A DNA stretch of 9,593 bases, from the NCBI GenBank assembly GCA_919902485.1, contig CAKKRB010000005.1, positions 3,492 to 13,084 on the forward strand, given 5' to 3'. The DNA is from Omnitrophica bacterium GWA2_41_15 (GTDB lineage: Bacteria; Omnitrophota; Gorgyraeia; Gorgyraeales; Gorgyraeaceae). Under the pieces are notes generated by a model. It was not told the DNA's origin and made no database searches. It was given only the letters and a program-made list of their open reading frames with translations. The position numbers were made by a program, and so were the translations under genes. The number at the start of each line of letters is the position of its first letter. Positions within the stretch are counted from its first letter, which is position 1. Shown piece by piece: positions 1 to 6,007 of the stretch.

Positions 1-285
1 GCCCCAGGAAGAATAGTAATATTTTGAAATCCATTTTGTGAGTTCCAGCATCTCGAAACTCAAAGTCAAAGATTTATCAATTATGCTGTTTATAGGCTTT
101 AACCTTTCTATGCCGCATTTATCGGAAAATCCTACTACATAACCAATAACCACTTTATTCCCAAAAGACACCTCTACAACGCTTCCCAGCTCCAGGTCTT
201 GTTTAAGGGATTCAGGTATAGAATAAGTAAAAGGCCCTTCTATGGGCCGGTTAATAACTACATCAGCAAATTTATAATTACCCAT
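1..285 (-). CDS. priA: Primosomal protein N' (replication restart helicase), N-terminal fragment
   Basis: This is the first 95 codons of a gene that runs off the left edge. The translation starts MGNYKFADVVINRPIEG and continues with PFTYSIPESL, LGSVVEVSFGNK, VIGYVVGFSDK and LTKWISKYYY. This succession (ADV...RP...FTY..P, G..V.V.FG...V.GYVVG, then L..W.S.YY) is the 3'-DNA-end-binding domain at the N-terminus of PriA. PriA recognises abandoned replication forks and reloads the replicative helicase; its helicase and zinc-binding parts lie outside the window. The ATG at 285 overlaps the end of the upstream glycosylase gene by 8 nt, with a GGAAG about 6 nt before it, so translation is probably coupled. 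Identification rests only on this domain, but the motif order is characteristic. Confidence 0.88.
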   Translation of the reverse strand, partial: MGNYKFADVVINRPIEGPFTYSIPESLKQDLELGSVVEVSFGNKVVIGYVVGFSDKCGIERLKPINSIIDKSLTLSFEMLELTKWISKYYYSSWG

Positions 286-916
286 TGAGCGCTTCCATTA
301 TTTTTTTTATGTCTTCCCACACAAGTTTTTTGTCCTGAGGATTACGCAGAAGATACGCAGGATGGTATGTAGGCATAAATTTTATGCTTCTGTATTCATG
401 CCAGTTGCCCCTGAGCCTGCCTATAGGGGTTTCCACAGCAAGAAGCGTCTGGCTCGCAAATTTTCCAAGCCCGCATATTATCTTAGGCTTTACAATATCT
501 ATCTGCCTGTAAAGATAATCTATGCACATTGAAATTTCCTCAGGCAAAGGATTTCTATTTTGCGGAGGACGACATTTTAAAATATTACATATATAAACAT
601 CTTCTCTTTTAATTCCCATTGCCTCTATTATTTTTGTCAAAAGCTGGCCTGCCTCGCCTACAAAAGGCAAGCCCTGGATATCTTCTTCATGCCCAGGCGC
701 CTCTCCTATAAACATCAGCCTTGCGTTAATGTTTCCCGAGCCTAATACGGCCTTTGCGCGCATCTTTCCCAGAGGGCATTTCTGACAGAATGAGATTTCG
801 TTTTTCAATAAAGATATTACATTTTCCTTTGTTTTGGTTGAAAAAAGATACTCAGATATCCCGCTTTCTTTTTCCATTTCTAAATAACTTCGTATAGATT
901 TTAAAATATCTAACAT
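278..916 (-). CDS. udg: Uracil-DNA glycosylase, family 4 (Fe-S cluster type)
   Basis: Removes uracil from DNA to start base-excision repair. From the chosen start the protein has 212 residues. Motif 1 is GEAPG (residues 71-75), followed by FVGEAGQLL; the second motif is HPAYLL (H185). Four cysteines suit a 4Fe-4S cluster: C44 and C47 (CQKC), then C115 and C131, with the 16-residue spacing expected of family 4. The frame stays open up to 955, but those 13 extra codons lie in a palindrome (928-965). The ATG at 916 has AAGG five nucleotides upstream (GGTAAGGTTAAAATG) and removes a non-conserved tail, so I prefer it. The gene lies between xerD and priA and overlaps priA by 8 nt. Some annotations call this family a phage-polymerase-like protein; the motifs favour the glycosylase. 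Confidence 0.92.
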   Translation of the reverse strand: MLDILKSIRSYLEMEKESGISEYLFSTKTKENVISLLKNEISFCQKCPLGKMRAKAVLGSGNINARLMFIGEAPGHEEDIQGLPFVGEAGQLLTKIIEAMGIKREDVYICNILKCRPPQNRNPLPEEISMCIDYLYRQIDIVKPKIICGLGKFASQTLLAVETPIGRLRGNWHEYRSIKFMPTYHPAYLLRNPQDKKLVWEDIKKIMEALNG

Positions 917-927
917 TTTAACCTTAC

Positions 928-965
928 CACCTACGGGGTGGACCAATTGGTTCACCCCGTAGGTG
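928..965. repeat. 38-bp near-perfect palindrome between xerD and udg
   Basis: The arms CACCTACGGGGTG (928-940) and CACCCCGTAGGTG (953-965) are exact inverted copies. The 12 nt between them are also almost self-complementary (core ACCAATTGGT), so only one position pair (941/952, a G.T) breaks the symmetry. It begins 5 nt after the xerD stop and ends just before the udg ribosome binding site. No T-run follows on either strand, so it is not a standard intrinsic terminator. It may be a mobile palindromic repeat, a protein binding site or an mRNA processing stem. Confidence 0.8.
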
Positions 966-970
966 TATTT

Positions 971-1858
971 CTATGGTCTCGGGTGGAATTTTTGGTGTAT
1001 TGATTTTAGCCTATCCTTACTCACATGTGTATAAATCTGCGTGGTAGAAATATCAGCATGCCCCAGCATTTCCTGCACTATCCTTAGATCTGCCCCTCTT
1101 TCAAGTATATGAGTTGCAAAAGAATGCCTTAAGCTGTGAGGCGTAACCTTTTTCTTAATCCTCGCTATCTTTACATATCTTTTAATAATCTTCCAGAATG
1201 TCTGGCGCGACATTTGTTTATTAAGTCTCGTTAAAAATAAAAAGTTTGAAACATTTTTCTTTAAAAACTGCGGCCTGGATTTTTCCAGATACCTCACCAG
1301 GCTCTCCTTTGCTTTTTTGCCAAAAGGCACTATCCTCTCCTTGGAGCCTTTTCCAAAGCACTTTGCAAAACCAACCTCCATATTTATGTCGTCCATTTTT
1401 AAATGCACCAGCTCAGAAACCCTCATGCCTGTCGCGTACATCAGCTCCAGCGCGGCCTTATCCCTCATCTCCATCGGATCCCTGGCATTCGAGGCATTCA
1501 ATATAGCCTCAACCTCTTCAATATTAAGCGTGGACGGAAGCTTTTTCCATAATTTAGGGGATTCTATAATAGTAGCTGCGTCCTCTTTTATTATATTTTC
1601 CTTTAGAAGAAACTTGAAAAAACTCTTCAAGCACGCAAGTTCCCTTGAAACTGAATTGGAACCGAGCCCTCTTTCCCTTTCTGCCATCATAAATGAATTG
1701 ATCATCTGCCTTGATGCTTTATCTATGGAATCAATCTTTTTTGATTTTAAAAAATCCCTGAACCTGAAAAGGTCCCTTTTATATGAGCTGAGCGTATTAT
1801 TGGCCATGCCTCTTTCAACTGAGATATAGCTCAAAAATTGTTCAATAAGTTCATTCAT
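971..1858 (-). CDS. xerD: Site-specific tyrosine recombinase XerD
   Basis: 295 residues, the usual XerC/XerD length. Xer recombinases resolve chromosome dimers at dif near the division septum. The N-terminal SAM-like core-binding domain covers roughly residues 1-90 (FLSYISVERGMANNTLSSY). The catalytic domain shows all expected residues: R146 (ATGMRVSEL), K170 (FGKGSKER), H241 and R244 (HSLRH), H267 (LGHADIS) and the nucleophile Y276 (TTQIYTHVS). The ending HQKFHPRP resembles the HHPR tail of XerD more than XerC. The ATG overlaps the stop of the upstream hydrolase as ATGA and there is no clear ribosome binding site, so expression probably depends on translational coupling. Since nothing integrated is seen beside it and it sits among housekeeping genes, a chromosomal Xer role is more likely than a phage integrase. 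Confidence 0.93.
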   Translation of the reverse strand: MNELIEQFLSYISVERGMANNTLSSYKRDLFRFRDFLKSKKIDSIDKASRQMINSFMMAERERGLGSNSVSRELACLKSFFKFLLKENIIKEDAATIIESPKLWKKLPSTLNIEEVEAILNASNARDPMEMRDKAALELMYATGMRVSELVHLKMDDINMEVGFAKCFGKGSKERIVPFGKKAKESLVRYLEKSRPQFLKKNVSNFLFLTRLNKQMSRQTFWKIIKRYVKIARIKKKVTPHSLRHSFATHILERGADLRIVQEMLGHADISTTQIYTHVSKDRLKSIHQKFHPRP

Positions 1859-2463
1859 ATAATATAGGTGTTATTCGCTTTTTCAAAACCTATTGTAGAG
1901 TCAGGCCCATGGCCTGGATAAATAATATACCCATCGCCAAGCGTGAACAATCTTTCCTTTATTGAACACATAATATCTTCTTCAGACCCATACGCAAAAT
2001 CAGTCCTGCCTATACCCTGGCAAAAAAGCGTATCGCCTGTAAAAATCACCTTGTCTCCTTTTAAGCAAATAGAACCTGGCGTATGGCCGGGCGTATGAAT
2101 AACCTCGAGATTATATTTACCTATATTCAGAATATCGCCATGCTTAAGCAATCTGGAAGCTTTTTTTGTCCTGAGAAAAAACCCGAGGCCGCCTGATAAA
2201 TTCCTGGAAGGGTCTGTTAAAAATTCCGCGTCAAGCCTGTGTATCCACACAGGTATGCCGAATTCATTATTGGCTCCTATATGGTCTCCATGGCCATGGG
2301 TGTTGATAACCGCCTTTGGCTTCAACCTGTCCTTATCTATTACGCTCTTTATTTTTTTGTAGTCTCCGCCCGGATCTATTATAAAAATCTCTTTTGTATC
2401 TTCATCGCCCGCAAGATAACAATTCGACTCCATAGGCCCTACAGGTATTGTCTTTATAAGCAC
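1855..2463 (-). CDS. Metallo-beta-lactamase-fold hydrolase (glyoxalase II / YcbL-like)
   Basis: 202 residues. The metal-binding signature is complete: H56, H58, D60 and H61 in THGHGDH, H127 in HTPGHTPGS, D144 in FTGDTL and H185 in YPGHGP. This layout and length match the short YcbL-type glyoxalase II-like proteins, which hydrolyse thioesters such as acylglutathione analogues in the cytoplasm; the real substrate cannot be told from sequence. The gene starts with GTG at 2463, one nucleotide after the stop of the upstream lipoprotein, and uses AAGGAAG inside that gene's end as its ribosome binding site. It overlaps xerD by 4 nt. Family is certain, physiological role is not. Confidence 0.9.
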   Translation of the reverse strand: MLIKTIPVGPMESNCYLAGDEDTKEIFIIDPGGDYKKIKSVIDKDRLKPKAVINTHGHGDHIGANNEFGIPVWIHRLDAEFLTDPSRNLSGGLGFFLRTKKASRLLKHGDILNIGKYNLEVIHTPGHTPGSICLKGDKVIFTGDTLFCQGIGRTDFAYGSEEDIMCSIKERLFTLGDGYIIYPGHGPDSTIGFEKANNTYII

Positions 2464-2464
2464 T

Positions 2465-2959
2465 TTACTTCCTTAATTCAAGAGAATCCTTGACTTTACT
2501 ATATGAAAACTTTTTATCTATAAGCCGCTTTGTCTTTTCTAAGACTTGCGCAACCCTGTGTTTTTCACTGCCCCTCAGGTCCATCTTCTTTACAACAGGG
2601 CCTACTAACTTTATTTCTGTTATAAAACCTTCCAGCTCTTTGCATTTTTCATCATTAAGGTATTTCCGCATCTCAAGCAAATTCTGCATCAATTCATTAT
2701 AACATTCCGTACGCTTCTTGTAAGTATCATCCATCCTGTCTATCAATTCTCCCTGCCATGACTTCCAGAATAAAAATCTCTTTTTATAAAGCTCTTCCAC
2801 CCTTTGCTCTATTGGATAATCATATGTCGTAATAATGGGCGGCGTCTTTTCTTCCTGCTGCTTCTTCCTGGCAAATTTCCTCTGCACTCCTGCACACCCT
2901 GCAATACATAAGCACAAAACTATCACAATAACGACTTTTAACCTCATGCATTTCATCAT
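2465..2959 (-). CDS. Putative lipoprotein of unknown function
   Basis: 164 residues with a clear lipoprotein signal: a basic start (MMKCMRLK), a hydrophobic run VVIVIVLCLCIA and a lipobox IAGC with C22 as the acylated cysteine. After it comes a basic, glutamine/lysine-rich linker (residues 25-40), then a mostly helical charged region with aromatic clusters (RFLFWKSWQGELIDRM) and periodic Lys/Glu that could be coiled coil. I do not recognise the family. AAGGA lies about 4 nt before the first ATG; the adjacent second ATG is equally possible. It sits 51 nt after ligA and 1 nt before the hydrolase gene, so it is probably co-transcribed with DNA-maintenance genes, though it should be in the cell envelope. 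A role in DNA repair should not be assumed from this context. Confidence 0.82.
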   Translation of the reverse strand: MMKCMRLKVVIVIVLCLCIAGCAGVQRKFARKKQQEEKTPPIITTYDYPIEQRVEELYKKRFLFWKSWQGELIDRMDDTYKKRTECYNELMQNLLEMRKYLNDEKCKELEGFITEIKLVGPVVKKMDLRGSEKHRVAQVLEKTKRLIDKKFSYSKVKDSLELRK

Positions 2960-3010
2960 AAAATCCTTCTTTCTCGCCGTTAATTCACAAAACGAGTATG
3001 ACTTGATTTG

Positions 3011-5020
3011 TTAATTAACGTCATAAATAAGTTTTTTGAATTCCTCTTCGTTTATAATTTTAACGCCCAATTGCTTTGCTTTTTCAAATTTTGAGCCTGG
3101 GTCTTTGCCAGCTACCACGTAATCTGTATTTTTGCTTACGCTGGAAGAGACATTGGCGCCGTGCTTACGCATAAGCTCTTCTATATGGTTTCTTGAAAAA
3201 CCCTCCAAAGACCCTGTGACAACAAAGGTCTTGCCTTCCAGATTTCTGGATTTTAAAACAGCGCCTTTTTCTTCTGTATTTACGCCGCTGCGTTTCAGCT
3301 TTTCAATAATCCTTTTATTTTCCTCTGTCCTGAAAAAATTAAATACACTTTCAGCCACAACAGGCCCTATTTCATTGATGCCCTGAAGCTCTTCGATATC
3401 TGCTTCCTGCAGCCTGTCAAGGGATCTGAACCTGGATGCCAGAATCCATGCGCTCCTTACTCCTGCATGCCGTATTCCAAGCCCGTAAACAAGCCTGTTC
3501 AGCGAATTAGATTTGGATTTCTCTATAGCATTAATGAGATTTGCTGCGGATTTATCAGCCATCCTCTCAAGATTTGACAACTCTTCACGCTTCAAAACAT
3601 AAATGTCCCCGTAATCTTTGATCATTTTTTTATCCACAAACTGGGCAACAATAGCATCTCCCATGCCTTCTATATCCATTGCCTCCCTTGACGCAAAATG
3701 CCTGATCCTCTCCTTTAACTGAGCCGGGCAGCTTATGTTCTCGCATCGCAGCGCAACTTCATTTTTAAGTCTTTTTACAGAGCTTCCGCATACAGGACAT
3801 TTTTTAGGCATGAAAAATTCTTTTTCAGTGCCCTTGCGTTTCTTCTTCATCACTTCAACTATCTGCGGTATGATTTCGCCTGCCTTTTCAACAAGGACAT
3901 GATCTCCTATTTTTACATCTTTACGGCCGATCTCATCCTGGTTGTGAAGCGACGCGCGGCTCACAGTGCTGCCAGCGAGTTCTATGGGCTTTAAAACAGC
4001 GACAGGCGTAAGAGTGCCAGTTCTGCCAACCTGCACAAGTATATCTTCCAGCACAGTCTCTTTTCTCTCTGCTGGGAATTTATAGGCTATCATCCACCTG
4101 GGGCTTTTTGAGGTCTGGCCGAGAGTTCTCTGATAAGAAAAAGAATCCACTTTTATTACCATGCCATCTGTATCATAATCAAGCTCATGCCTCTTCTCCT
4201 GCCATTCATTGCAATATTCAATCACTTGCTCAATTGAGCGGCATTTTTTAATATAAGGGCTTATTCGGAAACCGCTGTCTTTCAAAAAATTCAAGGCCTC
4301 GAATTGCGTTTCAAATTCCATGCCTTGTGTATAACCAACACCGTATATCCACATATCCAGGCGCCTTTGCCCTACAAGAGAACTGTCCAGCAATTTCAAA
4401 GAGCCGCTAGCTGCATTTCTGGGATTTGCAAATACATCTTCCCCAAGTTCTTCTTTTTCTTCATTTATCTTCAAAAACACGTTTCGCGGCATATAAACCT
4501 CGCCCCTCGCCTCAAATAATTCAGGCGTACCTTTAATCTTTTTAAGGCTTAGAGGCAGGGTTTTTATTGTCTTTAAATTTACAGTCACATCATCGCCCTT
4601 AACCCCATCTCCGCGCGTAGCGCCCTGGATAAAATTTCCCTTTTTATACAGAAGGGATATGCTGACCCCGTCTATTTTTAATTCAACTACATAATCAAGC
4701 CTCTGAATTTCTAAATTTTTCTTTACCCTTTCATCAAATTCCCTTAACTCTTCAGGAGAATAGGTATTATCTATGCTGAGCATTGGAACCCTGTGCTCTA
4801 CTGTTTTAAATTCCTTTAAAACCTCTCCGCCAACTTTCTTAGTAGGAGAATCAGGCGTAACAAATTCAGGATTAGCCTCTTCCAGTCTCTTGAGTTCTGC
4901 TATTAAGCAGTCATATCCCTGGTCAGAAACTTCAGGCCTGTTATCCACATAATATCTCTTATTATGAAGATCGATTTCTTTTCTTAATTCTTTGATTCTT
5001 TTTTTTATATCTTTTTTCAA
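3011..5020 (-). CDS. ligA: NAD+-dependent DNA ligase LigA
   Basis: Seals nicks in replication and repair using NAD+. The 669-residue protein carries domain Ia (HNKRYYVDNRPEVSD), the adenylation site ELKIDG with the AMP-accepting lysine at K115, the GARGEVYM-like segment EARGEVYMPR, a four-cysteine zinc finger (C408, C411, C426, C431), helix-hairpin-helix repeats (about 440-570) and a C-terminal BRCT domain (about 594-669, GKTFVVTGSLEG). The frame can be read from a TTG at 5065, but that places the start inside a palindrome. The TTG at 5020 follows AGAGG by 10 nt, gives the normal family length and puts the nucleophile at position 115, its position in E. coli LigA. TTG usage suggests modest translation. 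All domains are present, so it should be active. Confidence 0.96.
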   Translation of the reverse strand: MKKDIKKRIKELRKEIDLHNKRYYVDNRPEVSDQGYDCLIAELKRLEEANPEFVTPDSPTKKVGGEVLKEFKTVEHRVPMLSIDNTYSPEELREFDERVKKNLEIQRLDYVVELKIDGVSISLLYKKGNFIQGATRGDGVKGDDVTVNLKTIKTLPLSLKKIKGTPELFEARGEVYMPRNVFLKINEEKEELGEDVFANPRNAASGSLKLLDSSLVGQRRLDMWIYGVGYTQGMEFETQFEALNFLKDSGFRISPYIKKCRSIEQVIEYCNEWQEKRHELDYDTDGMVIKVDSFSYQRTLGQTSKSPRWMIAYKFPAERKETVLEDILVQVGRTGTLTPVAVLKPIELAGSTVSRASLHNQDEIGRKDVKIGDHVLVEKAGEIIPQIVEVMKKKRKGTEKEFFMPKKCPVCGSSVKRLKNEVALRCENISCPAQLKERIRHFASREAMDIEGMGDAIVAQFVDKKMIKDYGDIYVLKREELSNLERMADKSAANLINAIEKSKSNSLNRLVYGLGIRHAGVRSAWILASRFRSLDRLQEADIEELQGINEIGPVVAESVFNFFRTEENKRIIEKLKRSGVNTEEKGAVLKSRNLEGKTFVVTGSLEGFSRNHIEELMRKHGANVSSSVSKNTDYVVAGKDPGSKFEKAKQLGVKIINEEEFKKLIYDVN

Positions 5021-5036
5021 TGTATAATCGCCTCTG

Positions 5037-5088
5037 AATTTTACCCCTGCCGCTTTGCTTCGCAAAGTGAAGCAACAGGGGTAAAATT
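5037..5088. repeat. Palindromic hairpin between acyP and ligA
   Basis: The outer arms AATTTTACCCCTG (5037-5049) and CAGGGGTAAAATT (5076-5088) are 13-bp exact inverted copies. Inside, TTGCTTC (5055-5061) pairs with GAAGCAA (5069-5075), or alternatively CTTTGC (5053-5058) with GCAAAG (5062-5067), giving two competing inner stems. It lies 34 nt after the acyP stop and ends just upstream of the ligA ribosome binding site. Neither strand has a T-run after the stem, so a simple terminator is unlikely. Its position mirrors the palindrome before udg. Confidence 0.75.
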
Positions 5089-5121
5089 GGCTAAGGAATT
5101 AATATATAGCCGTTCTTGAAT

Positions 5122-5394
5122 TTAAAATGCCACTTCAAAACTGTCAAATTCTCCTTCAGGTTTTTCCCAGGAGACATCCATATCCTTAATATAGCGGCCG
5201 ATATAACTCTTTGATATTTTATCAAGAAATTCTTCCAGGGCTTTATGTTCGCCTTCAGCAACAACCTCCACGCTTCTATCTTCAAGATTTTTAACCCAGC
5301 CAGTCACGCCCAGATTCATTGCAATATCCTGGACAGAATACCTGAACCCTACTCCCTGCACATGGCCTGAATAAAATACATGCACTCGCTTCAT
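5122..5394 (-). CDS. acyP: Acylphosphatase
   Basis: 90 residues, the standard size. Acylphosphatases hydrolyse carboxyl-phosphate bonds of small acyl phosphates in the cytoplasm. The family signature GHVQGVGFRYSV holds the phosphate-binding loop with R18, and GWVKNLEDRSVEV holds the catalytic N36. The C-terminus ends in FDSFEVAF, close to the usual F..F.. ending. The ATG shares its first base with the TAA of a decayed gene upstream (TAATG), and there is no Shine-Dalgarno-like stretch before it. It may therefore have been translationally coupled to that lost gene, and its present expression could be reduced or rely on re-initiation. The next gene downstream is ligA after a 52-bp palindrome. 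Confidence 0.93.
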   Translation of the reverse strand: MKRVHVFYSGHVQGVGFRYSVQDIAMNLGVTGWVKNLEDRSVEVVAEGEHKALEEFLDKISKSYIGRYIKDMDVSWEKPEGEFDSFEVAF

Positions 5395-5580
5395 TATTTT
5401 TTCAGATACTTTTCGAATTTAGCCCATAAAGGGTCTATCTTTGGATGCTATAATCTGTATTTTATTCTTTTATCTATAACATTAATGCCCTGCTTTTTCT
5501 ATGGTCGCAGTTATTAAACGTTGTTCGAACCTATTTTGAGGAGAATAGCCCTTAAAATAGGAAATTATTTTTTCAACGAG
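5394..5580 (-). pseudogene. 3' end of a decayed gene, frameshifted and interrupted by a stop
   Basis: Read on the minus strand, codons from 5580 give LVEKIISYFKGY and then SPQNRFEQRLITATIEKAG. An extra G in the run at 5488-5490 shifts the frame, after which it reads INVIDKRIKYRL. An in-frame TAG (5448-5450) follows, then HPKIDPLWAKFEKYLKK and a TAA at 5394-5396 that shares one base with the acyP ATG. The even, protein-like composition through both lesions and the stop/start overlap with acyP argue for a real former gene. I do not recognise the family. The part upstream of 5580 is disrupted by a hairpin at 5586-5627; a further open stretch at 5621-5707 (MKYLRMHDRPDSDERILDT) may belong to it but is less convincing. 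Confidence 0.6.
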
Positions 5581-5585
5581 GCTCG

Positions 5586-5627
5586 GCTGGCGGCTGGCAG
5601 TGCCGCCGCCCACTGCCAGCCACCAGC
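5586..5627. repeat. GC-rich hairpin, 17-bp stem with an 8-nt CCGCCGCC loop
   Basis: Left arm 5586-5602 (GCTGGCGGCTGGCAGTG) and right arm 5611-5627 are inverted copies with a single mismatch (5591/5622), which is a G.U wobble in minus-strand RNA. The loop is CCGCCGCC. The base composition is far from the AT-rich surroundings. It sits directly upstream of the decayed gene's readable part and shifts the frame between 5621 and 5577, as an insertion would. Confidence 0.8.
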
Positions 5628-5668
5628 GTCCTCACTCTATCGCTATCTAAAGTATCTAATATCCGTTC

Positions 5669-5723
5669 GTCCGAGTCTGGCCTATCATGCATCCTAAGAT
5701 ACTTCATACGGCCAGAGTCCGAG
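5669..5723. repeat. 41-bp element with 7-bp inverted ends inside 7-bp direct repeats
   Basis: TCTGGCC (5676-5682) and GGCCAGA (5710-5716) are inverted copies 27 nt apart. Immediately outside each is the same heptamer GTCCGAG (5669-5675 and 5717-5723). Inverted ends flanked by a direct repeat is the footprint left by a transposition event with target duplication, here as a very small non-coding insert. A second, interleaved inverted pair, AAGTATCT (5650-5657) and AGATACTT (5697-5704), would also permit a pseudoknotted RNA. Either reading is tentative because the repeats are short. Confidence 0.4.
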
Positions 5724-5735
5724 CCGCCTCAAGCT

Positions 5736-5790
5736 TCTCGCAAAAACGCTAAAATTTTCCCGCCGCCAAAATTTTAGCGTTTTTGCGAGA
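5736..5790. repeat. Perfect 23-bp inverted repeat with a 9-nt CCCGCCGCC loop
   Basis: Arm 5736-5758 begins TCTCGCAAAAACGC and ends AAAATTTT; arm 5768-5790 is its exact reverse complement. The loop is CCCGCCGCC (5759-5767), almost the same as the loop of the hairpin at 5586-5627 although the stems share nothing. No T-run follows in either direction, so it is not a normal terminator. A 23-bp perfect stem in a decayed region implies recent origin or selection on the structure. The remaining stretch to 6007 holds no gene I can recognise. Confidence 0.85.
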
Positions 5791-5882
5791 GAAGTGTCAG
5801 CTATCTTAAAAAGACTATGTTAAGCTAAAAGAATATCTACATCCTGTCATGCCGGGCAAAATCCCCTTCTCTACTTCTGACT

Positions 5883-5911
5883 ATTCTACCGTCAAATAGC
5901 TATTTATGCAA
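5883..5911 (-). promoter_or_regulatory. Candidate sigma70-type promoter with a palindrome in its spacer
   Basis: On the minus strand TTGCAT (5906-5911) is followed after 17 nt by TAGAAT (5883-5888). The -10 matches the consensus at five of six positions, the -35 at only three. The spacer contains the perfect 12-bp palindrome AAATAGCTATTT (5894-5905), a possible operator. It would drive the decayed gene and acyP/ligA downstream. AT-rich sequence yields such matches easily, so this is a suggestion only. Confidence 0.25.
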
Positions 5912-6007
5912 TTATAAAAAATAATAACTCAGGGGAAAGGTTGATATTATTTAGGATAAAAGAGGCCTTTTCATTCAAAAGATAACTAACTTACATAACG
6001 CTTTCGG

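Noticed and set aside
1246..1829. Overlapping plus-strand open frames opposite xerD
   Set aside because: No recognisable family, and xerD on the other strand has all catalytic residues; these are shadow frames.
5091..5285. Alternative minus-strand frame of 64 codons
   Set aside because: It lies in another frame within acyP, which has both catalytic residues and full length.
5517..5526. GTTCGAACC, resembling a tRNA T arm
   Set aside because: No acceptor or other tRNA arms nearby, and it falls in the readable peptide of the decayed gene.
5586..5790. The two strong hairpins as intrinsic terminators or as integron attC sites
   Set aside because: No U-tract follows on either strand, and the stems lack the bulged imperfect layout and core sites of attC; no integrase of that class is present.
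5950..5975. AAAAG...CTTTT stem as an intrinsic terminator after the methyltransferase
   Set aside because: Five-base AT-rich stem with no adequate T-run; too weak to call.
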